From NCBI RefSeq assembly GCF_025790165.1, contig NZ_CP094970.1, positions 2,232,001 through 2,296,000 on the forward strand: a stretch of DNA of 64,000 bases. The letters are read 5' to 3'. Shown here piece by piece: positions 53,960 through 62,293 of the stretch. The notes beneath the pieces are model-generated. The model saw only the letters and a list, made by a program, of their open reading frames with translations, was not told where the DNA came from and did no database searches. Origin of the DNA: Solicola gregarius. GTDB taxonomy: Bacteria; Actinomycetota; Actinomycetes; Propionibacteriales; Nocardioidaceae. Positions within the stretch are counted from its first letter, which is position 1. Every line of letters begins with the position of its first letter. Made by a program: the position numbers and the translations under genes.

Positions 53960-53978
53960 TGTCGGGCATTGCCCGACA
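53960..53978. promoter_or_regulatory. Palindrome upstream of pckG
   Basis: TGTCGGGC-ATT-GCCCGACA is a perfect 8+8 inverted repeat centred about 60 bp upstream of the pckG start, in an AT-richer stretch. A protein operator controlling gluconeogenesis is more likely than a terminator because no gene ends just before it. The regulator is not identified. Confidence 0.5.
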
Positions 53979-54142
53979 AATTGATGTGGATAGGTACCCC
54001 CGGATCGGAGGTGCCACTCACCGTACGCGCCTTGCTTCGGCCTCGATACCGAATGCCTTGTGAAGCGCCTCACGAAATTCGGCGTGTCGGGAGTTTCGTC
54101 GGCGTGTCGAAGTGACCCGCGTCGCACTGCGCTCGCAGGTCA

Positions 54143-54180
54143 ACGGCGGCGACACCCCCGTCACAGGGTGCCGCCGCCGT
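54143..54180 (-). terminator. Terminator after the GH19-like gene
   Basis: A long GC-rich stem pairs 54143-54157 with 54166-54180 (14 of 15 positions, one A-C mismatch) around an 8-nt loop. It lies 14 bp beyond the stop of the GH19-like gene on the minus strand. Confidence 0.75.
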
Positions 54181-54193
54181 CGTTGTGGGCCGG

Positions 54194-55189
54194 CTACTGC
54201 GCCGCTCGGTGTTGCGCTCCCTGGCGGGACGCCCGGACGAGCAGCTTGTCGTACGGTGCGAACTCCTCCGGGCTCACCTTGCGCGGGTTCGGCATGCCGG
54301 CGATCGACGGCCGAGTGCAGGCGAACGTTCCGCTGCCGCCGAAGTGCGCGAGGGCCCGGTTCGCGACGTCGCAGCGGGCAGCGTCCTCCGTGCCGTCACC
54401 CACCGGGTAGCCGATGGCCGCGTTGACCGCGCCCATGTCGAGGTTGTCCGCCATCGCGTTGATGTCGTGTGCGACGGTCCAGTACCAGGTCGCGATCCTC
54501 GGGCTGTGGTCGATCGACATCGCGAGGTCGGGGTCGCCGAGCAGGTCGATGCCGAGGTAGTCACCCGCCGGGCCGTAGTTGAAGTCGCCGGTCAGCTGGA
54601 TGAATCCGCGACCACCGTACGTGCGGGTGTCGCCGTCCTCGCGGCGGTCGTACTCGAGATTCGACTCGTGCGAGAGGGTGGCGACCAGGGCGGCCTTGCG
54701 CTCGGGTGTGGTGATGCCCGCTTCGTTCATCGCCGCGTTCAGGTTCGGCAGTCCTTCGGCGATCCTGTTCGGGTCCCGCACCTTCTCGGGCACGATTGCC
54801 TGGATGTCCTCGACGGTCATGTCGCCCTCGGACGGCGGTGGCTCGTCGGAGTCGCACTCGGCGACCCCGGGGAGTTTGCTCTCAGGAATGTCGACGTACG
54901 CCACGGTCACGTAGCCGTTCAGGGCCGGTACCTTCGCCCACCAGCTGCTGCCGACTCCTCCGCCGAGGTCGACGTACTCGCCGTTGGTCTGGCATTCGAC
55001 GTCGATCGCAGTCGGGCCGGGCAGGGTGCCCACAACCGACGACTGAGTCGTCGCCTCGGCTCGTACGTTGACGTCGTTGCCGTATGTGGTGAACTCGGCC
55101 GCGCTCGCGGGGCTTGCAGCGACGAGACTCGTCGCGCAGATCCCCACGGCGCCGACCGCTGCGCCGAACGCTCGCAGGTTGCGGATCAC
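54194..55189 (-). CDS. Secreted GH19-like chitinase/muramidase with SH3b domain
   Basis: A 331-residue exported hydrolase. The Sec signal peptide ends near SPASAAEF (about residue 30). A bacterial SH3 domain (35-105: NDVNVRAEATTQSSVVGTL) likely binds the cell wall. The lysozyme-like GH19 domain (120-310) has the catalytic Glu in TLSHESNLEYDRR and the conserved TYGGRGFIQLTGDFNYGPAG. It probably cleaves chitin or peptidoglycan. It is next to the kinase/transglycosylase gene, so joint function in wall remodelling is possible. Confidence 0.88.
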   Translation of the reverse strand: MIRNLRAFGAAVGAVGICATSLVAASPASAAEFTTYGNDVNVRAEATTQSSVVGTLPGPTAIDVECQTNGEYVDLGGGVGSSWWAKVPALNGYVTVAYVDIPESKLPGVAECDSDEPPPSEGDMTVEDIQAIVPEKVRDPNRIAEGLPNLNAAMNEAGITTPERKAALVATLSHESNLEYDRREDGDTRTYGGRGFIQLTGDFNYGPAGDYLGIDLLGDPDLAMSIDHSPRIATWYWTVAHDINAMADNLDMGAVNAAIGYPVGDGTEDAARCDVANRALAHFGGSGTFACTRPSIAGMPNPRKVSPEEFAPYDKLLVRASRQGAQHRAAQ

Positions 55190-55292
55190 GGTGCTGTCCC
55201 TTCGTCGACATTCGGTACGGGAGGTCTCTCGCGTACCCCGACGTTGCTGACCTACCCCGACCGAGGCGGGCTTACACCTGTCGTGCGCAGCG

Positions 55293-56870
55293 TCAGCTCG
55301 GAACGGCGAACTCGCGCAGATGGCGGCGTACCTCTGCGGCGTACGCGCGGTACTCGGGCGGCACCCCGCCGAAGTCGCTGACCGTCTTGTCGCTCGTGCG
55401 GTAGGCGACGGCGCGGTAGACGGGGTCGTTGACGGGGACGTTCTCCAGCACGCCGCCGGCCCAGCACAGATAGTCGCTCAGCGCGCGGATCGAGTCGCGG
55501 GCGTTGAAGACCGAACGTTTCGGATGCTCTTCGGCCTTTGCCCAGACCTGGAAGATCGCCGGGGTCCACATGGCGATGCCGTACTCGCCGGTCTGCGGGG
55601 AACGCTTGGCGCGGTCGAATCCCGACTCGGTGGCGAGTACGGCCGCGACGAATGCCGGCGTCACCAACGGATCGGCGCATCGGTGCGCCATCTTCGTGAT
55701 GACGCTCCGATAGCGGGCGGGCACGTCGGCATCCGTGGCGATGTCGCCCGGGGCGCTCGCCGCGGGCACGATCGGCTCAGGCCCGCGGGCCGTACGCTCG
55801 CCGGGCGGGCTCGACGGCGGTGAATCCGGGTCGGAGACGAGCGCGCTCGCGCCGACGGCCGCAACCGCGGCGACCGTCGCGGCGGCGACACCGACGGCGA
55901 TGTGCCAGCGCAGCGTACGGAGGCGGTCGGCCGGACGGTCGGGTGCGGCCGAGCCGGCCTCGATCGGCACGTCGGAGAGCGCCCGGACCCGGTCGGCGAG
56001 CGTACCGGCGAGTGCACCTCGGGCCGACGGGTCACGTTCGAGGCAGGTCGCGATGAGTTCTCGCCAGGGCGCTGCGAGCGTGGGTTCGAGGTGCATACCG
56101 TCGCCGGTCGCCGCGTACTCGCGGACCGCGGTCGCGCGGGTACGTGGGTCGCAGCCCGGGAACGGATGGTGGCCGCCGCTCAACAACCGGTGAGCGAGTA
56201 CGCCGAACGCCCAGACATCTCTGCTCGGGCGGGCCTCGACGCCGCGATCGTCGACCGGCGCCGACCACCATTCGGCGGGTGTGTAGTCGAACGACCCGAG
56301 CTGGGGGATGTATGCGTGCGTGCCGTCGAGCTCGGCGCTGAGGCCGAAGTCGGCGAGTCGGACGTCGCCGTCGTCCATGACGAGCACGTTGGAGGCCGAG
56401 ACGTCGCCGTGGACCCAGCCGGCGTCGTGCACGTCGTCGAGTGCCTGGGCGAGTCCGGTGAGCATCGCGACGGCGTCGGGCGGTGGTGTCTGGTCGGTGA
56501 GCCCGTCGAGTACCTCGCGCAGGCTGGTGCGCGCGCGTTCCATGACGATGACGGTGCAGCCGTCCAGGTGCTTGTCGTCCTCGTCGGCGACGTCGAGCAC
56601 CTCGTACGTCTGGATCAGGTGCTCGCTGCGTACGTTGGCGCCGAAGGCGCGCTCTCGCGACGCGAGGTCTTCGACCGTGGCTCGCTGCGCGGGCGTGAGC
56701 GCGTTGCCCGGCAGGAACTTGCAGGCCGCGATGGACGGGCCTTCGCCATCGACCCGCTCGGCCGCGTACACGCTGCCCCAGCAGCCGCTCGCGATCGGCG
56801 TACCGATGCGCCACGGACCGACCCGGTATCCCTCCGGGACGACAACCGCCCAGCCCCCGCGGCGCGTCAT
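55293..56870 (-). CDS. Ser/Thr protein kinase fused to an extracellular transglycosylase-like domain
   Basis: A 525-residue, three-part protein. Residues 15-300 form a Hanks-type kinase: Gly-loop IASGCWGSVY, ATP Lys51, catalytic WVHGDVSASNVLV (Asp156; HGD replaces HRD), DFG 174-176. A single span (about 323-346) follows. The external C-terminus (about 385-525) resembles lytic transglycosylases/resuscitation-type hydrolases: FVAAVLATESGFD with candidate catalytic Glu415 and YGIAMWTPAIF. Kinases of this type normally carry PASTA or sensor domains outside; a wall-degrading domain there is unusual. Its start overlaps the FHA gene by 4 bp. Confidence 0.85.
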   Translation of the reverse strand: MTRRGGWAVVVPEGYRVGPWRIGTPIASGCWGSVYAAERVDGEGPSIAACKFLPGNALTPAQRATVEDLASRERAFGANVRSEHLIQTYEVLDVADEDDKHLDGCTVIVMERARTSLREVLDGLTDQTPPPDAVAMLTGLAQALDDVHDAGWVHGDVSASNVLVMDDGDVRLADFGLSAELDGTHAYIPQLGSFDYTPAEWWSAPVDDRGVEARPSRDVWAFGVLAHRLLSGGHHPFPGCDPRTRATAVREYAATGDGMHLEPTLAAPWRELIATCLERDPSARGALAGTLADRVRALSDVPIEAGSAAPDRPADRLRTLRWHIAVGVAAATVAAVAAVGASALVSDPDSPPSSPPGERTARGPEPIVPAASAPGDIATDADVPARYRSVITKMAHRCADPLVTPAFVAAVLATESGFDRAKRSPQTGEYGIAMWTPAIFQVWAKAEEHPKRSVFNARDSIRALSDYLCWAGGVLENVPVNDPVYRAVAYRTSDKTVSDFGGVPPEYRAYAAEVRRHLREFAVPS

Positions 56871-57622
56871 GCGTCAGCACCTGACCGCGGGCCGAGGACG
56901 CCGAGATGTTCCTCGGTGACCAGGTTGAAGCGCAGTGCGAGTGCGACGAGGGAGGCTCGTTTGGACTCGGCGCGGTCGCCGTCGGTGGCCGATCGGATGC
57001 GCAACTTGGTCTCCGCCAGGTAGTTGATGTGATAGTCGACGGCCGAGCGACTCATCCGTTCGCCGGTCGGCGCCAGCCGGCGGGCGACATCGTCGCTGCT
57101 CGGGATCGCAACACTCGACGGGTCTCGCAGGCGCGGCTCGCACAGTGCAACGAGAACGCGGAAGTACTTCGAGGTCTCGTCGAGCACGAACGGCCGGACC
57201 GTGGTGTCGCCGGCGACAGTGGGATCGCCGGCGAGGTACGCGTGTTGCGGCGCGTACACGTGGAGGTCGTACGTGCCTGCGTCGACGGGGATGAGCAGGC
57301 GGGACAGCTCGAAGGGCACGGGAGCGTCGGCTCGCCCGGGTGGGATCTTGACGTGCTCGCCTGCCCCTTCCAGGTTCTCGACGACGTACGTGACCGCACT
57401 GGCGTTGGTGAGCAGCCAGTAGTCGGCGACCGCGCGGATCGTCCCCGCGCGGCGAGAGACCTCGGCGCTCTGCAGGGTGAGGTCGACGGAGGTGTCCGGG
57501 CTGCCGCGCCCGAACGTGAGCGATTGGCCGGGCTCGAGATCGCGTACGCCGCGGCGACGAGTGGTTTCGTCGCAGCCCGGGCTACGGGTAAGGGTGACGT
57601 CTTCGACGGTGACGGACGACAA
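56867..57622 (-). CDS. FHA-domain protein with C-terminal helical (HTH-like) region
   Basis: A 251-residue cytosolic protein. Residues 30-90 form an FHA phosphothreonine-binding domain (LTFGRGSPDTSVDL, AEVSRRAGTIRAV). The C-terminal part (about 145-235) contains SSDDVARRLAPTGERMSRSAVDYHINYLAE, quoted at 178-207, a winged-helix-like pattern. The TTG start follows GGAAAG. It overlaps the kinase gene by 4 bp, so the kinase probably phosphorylates it or a partner it binds. A hairpin (57646-57664) lies in its leader. It could be a phospho-controlled transcription factor; DNA binding is inferred. Confidence 0.82.
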   Translation of the reverse strand: MSSVTVEDVTLTRSPGCDETTRRRGVRDLEPGQSLTFGRGSPDTSVDLTLQSAEVSRRAGTIRAVADYWLLTNASAVTYVVENLEGAGEHVKIPPGRADAPVPFELSRLLIPVDAGTYDLHVYAPQHAYLAGDPTVAGDTTVRPFVLDETSKYFRVLVALCEPRLRDPSSVAIPSSDDVARRLAPTGERMSRSAVDYHINYLAETKLRIRSATDGDRAESKRASLVALALRFNLVTEEHLGVLGPRSGADA

Positions 57623-57645
57623 GACGACTGCTTTCCGGATTGTCG

Positions 57646-57664
57646 GGCCGCGCCTCTCGCGGCC
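57646..57664 (-). promoter_or_regulatory. Hairpin in the leader of the FHA/kinase operon
   Basis: GGCCGCG (57646-57652) and CGCGGCC (57658-57664) form a perfect 7-bp stem with a 5-nt loop, 24-42 bp before the TTG start. It may shape translation or be an operator. An AT-rich stretch at 57680-57716 upstream is the probable promoter. Confidence 0.4.
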
Positions 57665-57788
57665 GGGCCTATGGGGTGCACGTACTGTTTTACCGCAATC
57701 GTCCCACTTTTAAACACCCCCTGTAGTGGGTCGCTTGGTCGCCGGACGTGATCGCGCCCGTCGACGGCGCCGTCGCGCGCGTACTGGT

Positions 57789-58550
57789 TCAGGCCTGGCC
57801 ACGCGCGAACCACGCGCGGGCATCGAGGCTGAACGCACCATCGGGCAGTAGGGCGCGACAGGCTTCGCGTACCTCGGCCTGGTCGCCGGACGACAGGGTC
57901 TGGAGGTACGCGCCGGCCGGTCCCACGCCCAACATGAATGGATCCCAGAAGTCGTCGAAGCCTGTGTAGTCCGCGCTCACGGTGAGCGCGCCGCCGACGA
58001 CATCATCGAGGTCGACTCGGTCGAACAGTCGCGCGAGTTCGCCCTCGGCAGTGCCGGGCAATGCATGCTCGGCGGGTGCGTCGGGGTTGATCCGTTTCAC
58101 CGCGGCCCAGAACGTACTCAGCATCGTCATCCCGCCGGTCGCGATGTCCCACATGCACGCGGTGACGGTGCCGCCCGGCTGGGTGACGCGCTTCATCTCG
58201 CGTACGCCTTGCTCGGGGTCGTCCATGAACGCGACCACGAGGCAGCAGAGGGTGGCGTCGAATTCGCCGCCATCCCATGGCAGCTGCTCTGCGACGCCCT
58301 CGCGTACGTCTGTACCTGGATTGCGCTCGCGGCACGCGGCGACGAACAACGGTGCGGGATCGATCGCCGCCACCCTGCTGGCTCCGAGCCGGTTGGCGAG
58401 CTCGCTGGTGAGCGCGCCGGGTCCGCAGCCGACGTCGAGCGCCCGCTGCCCGGACCGGACCCCCGCCGCGTCCGCGAGGGCGGCAGCGAGACCGGTGCTG
58501 TAGCGCCCCATGAACCGGTCATAGTGGTCGGCGGGCGCTGAGAACCGCAT
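57789..58550 (-). CDS. Class I SAM-dependent methyltransferase
   Basis: A 253-residue methyltransferase. SAM motif I is ALDVGCGPGALTSEL; the acidic residue lies in VAAIDPAPLF; later motifs are LPWDGGEFDATLCCLVVAF and QPGGTVTACMWDI. It resembles UbiE-like enzymes acting on small molecules. The start MRFSAPADHYDRFMGRYS is typical of this subgroup. Function is not predictable. It ends 166 bp before the FHA operon start on the same strand. Confidence 0.92.
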   Translation of the reverse strand: MRFSAPADHYDRFMGRYSTGLAAALADAAGVRSGQRALDVGCGPGALTSELANRLGASRVAAIDPAPLFVAACRERNPGTDVREGVAEQLPWDGGEFDATLCCLVVAFMDDPEQGVREMKRVTQPGGTVTACMWDIATGGMTMLSTFWAAVKRINPDAPAEHALPGTAEGELARLFDRVDLDDVVGGALTVSADYTGFDDFWDPFMLGVGPAGAYLQTLSSGDQAEVREACRALLPDGAFSLDARAWFARGQA

Positions 58551-58672
58551 ATTCGAGATGGTACGGCGCGGTCGTCCCGTTCGGGGCAGATCGCGAGAGT
58601 CGGCCGCCGCGGCCCCGATTTAGCCTCGGTGACGGTGAGAGGCTAGACTCTGCGAGGCCGCAACACCTGCCA

Positions 58673-58748
58673 GCGCTCGTAGCTCAACGGATAGAGCATC
58701 TGACTACGGATCAGAAGGTTGGGGGTTCGAATCCCTCCGAGCGCGCCA
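58673..58748 (+). tRNA. tRNA-Arg (anticodon ACG)
   Basis: Acceptor GCGCTCG pairs with CGAGCGC (58738-58744). The anticodon stem CTGA/TCAG encloses CTACGGA, anticodon ACG (A34 is usually edited to inosine). The T-arm contains GGGTTCGAATCCC. Discriminator G and encoded CCA (58746-58748) are present. Accessory genes follow, as often beside tRNA integration sites, but no repeated 3' end was found downstream. Confidence 0.96.
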
Positions 58749-58892
58749 ACCAGAAACAGCGCCTGACCTGCGCAAACGCGCCGACCTTCTGATTCCTGCG
58801 AGATCTGAGCGGCCGACGCGGGGCGCTCATGTCACTTTGGGGCCGAGTGCGCTCAGGTGCCCAAGAAGGGCCTCACAAGCGCACGGATTAAA

Positions 58893-58908
58893 ACACGTCT
58901 ACTCGTGT
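58893..58908. promoter_or_regulatory. Palindrome before the toxin-antitoxin pair
   Basis: ACACG-TCTACT-CGTGT, arms 58893-58897 and 58904-58908, lies 35 bp before the DUF433 start in an AT-richer patch (ATTAAAAC). Antitoxins commonly bind such sites to repress their own operon. Confidence 0.45.
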
Positions 58909-58943
58909 GATTGGCTCGTCCGAGGTGTGCAGAAGCTGAGGGC

Positions 58944-59177
58944 ATGTCTCGACTCGAGCGGATCACGGTCGACGCGTCGATCTGCCACGGCAAGCCGACG
59001 GTCCGTGGGCTGCGGTATCCGGTCCAGATGCTTCTGGAGCTGTTGGCTTCGGGGATGTCCGTCGATGAGGTTCTCGGGGACTATCCAGACCTGGAGCGCG
59101 ATGACGTGCTCGCGGCTCTGGAGTTCGGGGCGCTCACCGCCGCCGGTCAATCGGTTGGGCCGCTCGGTGCCGCGTGA
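58944..59177 (+). CDS. DUF433 antitoxin-like protein
   Basis: A 77-residue DUF433 protein: ITVDASICHGKPTVRGLRYP, LELLASGMSVDEVLGDYPDL and DDVLAALEFG are the family pattern. DUF433 proteins are DNA-binding antitoxins found beside PIN-like toxins. GAGGG precedes the ATG. The stop overlaps the DUF5615 gene (GTGA), giving a standard two-gene module. Confidence 0.92.
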   Translation: MSRLERITVDASICHGKPTVRGLRYPVQMLLELLASGMSVDEVLGDYPDLERDDVLAALEFGALTAAGQSVGPLGAA

Positions 59178-59539
59178 GGTTCCTCGTTGATGCGCAGCTG
59201 CCGGCGCGGTTGGCTGCTCGTCTGGGCGACCTTGGTCATGACGTGGTCCACACCTCGTCGTTGCCGCACGGCAATAGAACCACCGACGTCGAGATCTCGG
59301 AGATCGCCGATCAGAAGAACCGGATCGTCGTCACTAGGGACGCCGACTTCCGGAACAGCCATCTGCTGCAGGGCTCGCCCAGCAAGGTACTCGTCATTGC
59401 CACGGGCAACATCAGCAACACCGATCTGTTGACCCTTTGCGAGTCGTGCCTGAGTCGGATCGAGGACGCGCTCGTCGTCGGAGCCTACGTCAAGCTCAGG
59501 CAAGACGGCGTGGTCTCGCATCCACGCCCAGGTTCCTGA
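59174..59539 (+). CDS. DUF5615 PIN-like toxin
   Basis: A 121-residue PIN-like protein. MRFLVDAQLPARLA holds the first acidic residue; EISEIADQKNRIVVTRDADF carries the central acidic cluster; VLVIATGNISNTDL is typical of DUF5615. These are predicted ribonucleases neutralised by the DUF433 partner. The GTG start overlaps the antitoxin stop by 4 bp. Confidence 0.92.
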   Translation: MRFLVDAQLPARLAARLGDLGHDVVHTSSLPHGNRTTDVEISEIADQKNRIVVTRDADFRNSHLLQGSPSKVLVIATGNISNTDLLTLCESCLSRIEDALVVGAYVKLRQDGVVSHPRPGS

Positions 59540-59802
59540 ACACGGCGTTTCACAAATCGAGCCATCGACGTACGCCCGATAGGTACGAGTCCGCCTCCGC
59601 AAGATCGCGACCCGACGCACACAACCGTGACCCTTCGGCGGTGGAATGACGCACAATCTGCACGGCCGGCTGACCGGGATGGCTCTCACCTGCGCGCTGG
59701 AGGCTGGTGGGCCGAGCGAGTCCTGATTGTCACGCCTGCTGCACCCTTCGTGCTCGCGTAGTCGCCGAACTACGGTGCAGCACGTGGACGTTCGTCCCTG
59801 CC
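59540..59802. other. Intergenic region between the toxin and SGNH genes
   Basis: A 263-bp stretch between converging genes. No gene, tRNA or repeat was recognised. Confidence 0.5.
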
Positions 59803-61053
59803 CTATCGGTTACAGTCCAACTGCCGGAGCCTGACGGTGTCGGCCATCGCCTGGTAGCCCTCGTCTCCGGGGTGCAGGTGGTCGCCGCTGTCGTACGCCG
59901 GGAGGAATCGCTTCGGATTGTCCGGGTCGCGGGTCCCCTTGTCGAAGTCGATCACCGAGTCGAACTGTCCGCTTGTGCGAATCCAGTGATTGACTTCAAT
60001 ACGGAGCCTGTTCCGCTCCTCGCTGTACAGGCTGCCACCTGCCCAGGGCGTCATGGTCGCGCCCACCACGCAAACCCCGTTGGCGTGAGCGCGTCTTATC
60101 AGCTGTCGGTAGGCAGCAGTCAGATCCTCCGGCTCCGTTGCGGTCTCGTGCCGGATGTCGTTGATCCCTTCTAGGATTACCACGGTGTCAATGCCGGGCT
60201 GCGCCAAGACGTCACGGTCGAACCTGGCCTGGGCGCTGACGCCTGAGCCGTCTGCCAGCACCTTGTTTCCCGAGATGCCCTCGTTCATCACTCCGAACTG
60301 CTTCGGACGTGGCCGACTGGTCATGCGTCGGGCGAGGTAATCCGGCCACCGATGGTTTGCGCCCGCTGTGGAACCGTTTCCGTCGGTGATCGAGTCGCCG
60401 AACAGAGCTACTGTCTCCACCTGCAGTGGCTCCTCGACAACTAGCCCGTCGACCCAGTACCAGTGACTAGTGGTTGCGTCGTACGCGTCTCCGGCCAGGT
60501 CGGCGGCATGATCGCCTCCGGTGGCGATATACGAGGTCTGGTTCGCCACGTTGTGCCCGGTCACCGTGCCCGGATCACCGCTCGTGTGTACGCTCACCGC
60601 GAGCGTGCTTTCGGCGGGGATGCGGCCCGGCAGTGGGTCGCTCAGCACCTCCGCGCCAGGTGGAACCGTGATCGAGGACTTCTCGGAGAACGTGACGCGC
60701 CGGTTTCCGGTCACTGACGCAGAGCCGTCCGAGGCATCGCCCACATATACGGAGTCGAAGGTGACCGGCACGGTGCCGAACGCGTTGGACAGCGACACCC
60801 GAAGGTCCGAGCCCGTCACGCTGGTGTGCACGATGTTGCGTACCGTCTTGTCCGACATAGTGGCATCGGTTCGGTCGGCGCTCGCGCCCCAGGTCACGAC
60901 GGGATGGGTGTTGCCGCCCACTGTTGACCCGCCCGCCGTGGCGTCAGCGGTGTCCGGGACGGCCGCAGGTGCGAGGACGACGACCAGTGCTGTAGAGGAC
61001 GCGGCGATCATTCCCCGCCATCCGGTGGCGGTCCTGTTGTGTGCCTCGATCAT
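59803..61053 (-). CDS. Secreted SGNH/GDSL-family hydrolase
   Basis: A 416-residue exported esterase. The signal peptide (about 1-38) is followed by a beta-rich domain (50-205), then the SGNH fold: block I VALFGDSITDG with nucleophile Ser221, GISGNKVLADG (Gly block), GINDIRHE (Asn block) and SGDHLHPGDEGY with catalytic His394. This two-domain form is common in actinobacteria and may deacetylate polysaccharides or cleave esters. The ATG at 61053 allows a normal leader. It ends a small accessory stretch beside the IS element. Confidence 0.9.
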   Translation of the reverse strand: MIEAHNRTATGWRGMIAASSTALVVVLAPAAVPDTADATAGGSTVGGNTHPVVTWGASADRTDATMSDKTVRNIVHTSVTGSDLRVSLSNAFGTVPVTFDSVYVGDASDGSASVTGNRRVTFSEKSSITVPPGAEVLSDPLPGRIPAESTLAVSVHTSGDPGTVTGHNVANQTSYIATGGDHAADLAGDAYDATTSHWYWVDGLVVEEPLQVETVALFGDSITDGNGSTAGANHRWPDYLARRMTSRPRPKQFGVMNEGISGNKVLADGSGVSAQARFDRDVLAQPGIDTVVILEGINDIRHETATEPEDLTAAYRQLIRRAHANGVCVVGATMTPWAGGSLYSEERNRLRIEVNHWIRTSGQFDSVIDFDKGTRDPDNPKRFLPAYDSGDHLHPGDEGYQAMADTVRLRQLDCNR

Positions 61054-61315
61054 GATCGGATCTCCTGAACGGTGGCGTGATTGCAGCGGGGGCGCCTGAG
61101 ACGTAATGAGCCTGCATCGCGTGGGTCGCGTCGGTCAACGATTCGATGGCGACTCCGCGACAAACGGCGTGATCGCTGCGACCAACGGTCCTTCGTGTCC
61201 TGAAGGGCTGCTCCGTTGTTCGACCGCAATCGCGACGTGGTACCTAGGGACAGCTGCACGGATAGGTGACATCTGATCTGTGGTGCCGTGAGGTGCTGCT
61301 GGAAGGATGCGCATC

Positions 61316-61605
61316 ATGCCGAAGCCGTATCCGAAGGAGTTCCGTGCCGATGTTGTCCGGGTCGCTCGCGATCGTGGTCCGGAGCAGACCATCGCGCAGA
61401 TCGCGAAGGATTTCGGGATCTCCGAGACGTGTCTGCAGACTGGCTGCGTAAGGCCGACGTCGACGACGGAAGTCGTCCTGGCCTTACCGCTGAAGAAGGG
61501 CGAGAGAACCGCGAACTGCGCAAGCGAGTCCGGCTGCTGGAGCAGGAGAACGAGGTCCTGCGGCGGGCGGCTGCGTATCTGTCGCGTGATGTGAACCCAA
61601 AATGA
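61316..61605 (+). pseudogene. IS3-family OrfA (transposase HTH subunit), frameshifted
   Basis: Starts PKPYPKEFRADVVRVARDRG and has the HTH TIAQIAKDFGISETCLQ. It then goes off frame near 61438, where one base is missing (the other frame reads DWLRKADVDDG). The second frame carries the leucine-zipper tail ENRELRKRVRLLEQENEVLR and ends at 61605. The lost base prevents normal OrfA and the usual programmed OrfAB fusion. Confidence 0.85.
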
Positions 61606-62293
61606 TGTACCCGCTCGTCCGTGAGTTGGCCGTCGACGGTGTCCCCGTCACGGTGACGTGCCGGGTGCTCAAGATCGCTCGTCAGCCGTACTACCGGTGG
61701 CTGGGCGACCCGATCACCAGTACAGAACTCGGAGAGACGTATCTGACCAACGCCGTCTTCGATGCCCACCGCGACGACCCGGAGTTCGGCTATCGGTATC
61801 TGGCCGATGAGGTCCGAGCCACCGGCTATGCGGTTGTCGATCGGACGGTGTGGCGGATCTGTGCGACCAACGGCTGGTGGAGCGTGTTCGGTAAGAGGCG
61901 TGGCAAGAACGGTAAGAAGCCGGGGCCACCGGTCCACGACGACCTAGTCCAACGCGACTTCACTGCTGATGCGCCGAATCGGTTGTGGCTAACCGATATC
62001 ACCGAACACCCAACCGACGAAGGCAAGCTCTACTTGATCGGCACCGCATGGCCGGCTCGATGGGCCAAGTCGGCGCCGCCGGCGACAACGCCGCGATGGA
62101 GTCGTTCTTCGCGCTGCTGCAGAAGAACGTCCTGGACCGCCGCCGCTGGAACACACGAGACGACCTCCGGATCGCGATCATCACGTGGATCGAACGGAAC
62201 TACCACCGCCGACGCCGACAAGACGCGCTCGGCCGATTGACCCCCACCGAGTACGAGACCATCGTGAACCAGACGGTCGCACTGGCGGCCTAA
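61602..62293 (+). pseudogene. IS3-family OrfB (DDE integrase subunit), internal deletion
   Basis: Starts MMYPLVRELAVDGVPV; the first catalytic Asp is in LWLTDITEHPTDEGKLYL. The frame then breaks near 62036, and the other frame resumes at GSMGQVGAAGDNAAMESFF (catalytic Glu) and ends LTPTEYETIVNQTVALAA. The middle part that normally holds the second Asp (HTDRGSQF-type motif) is absent, a loss of roughly 50-60 residues plus a frame change. The element cannot transpose on its own. Confidence 0.87.

Noticed and set aside
58673-61053. Integrated genomic island with att repeats at tRNA-Arg
   Set aside because: No integrase and no second copy of the tRNA 3' end was found in the window; only accessory-looking content.
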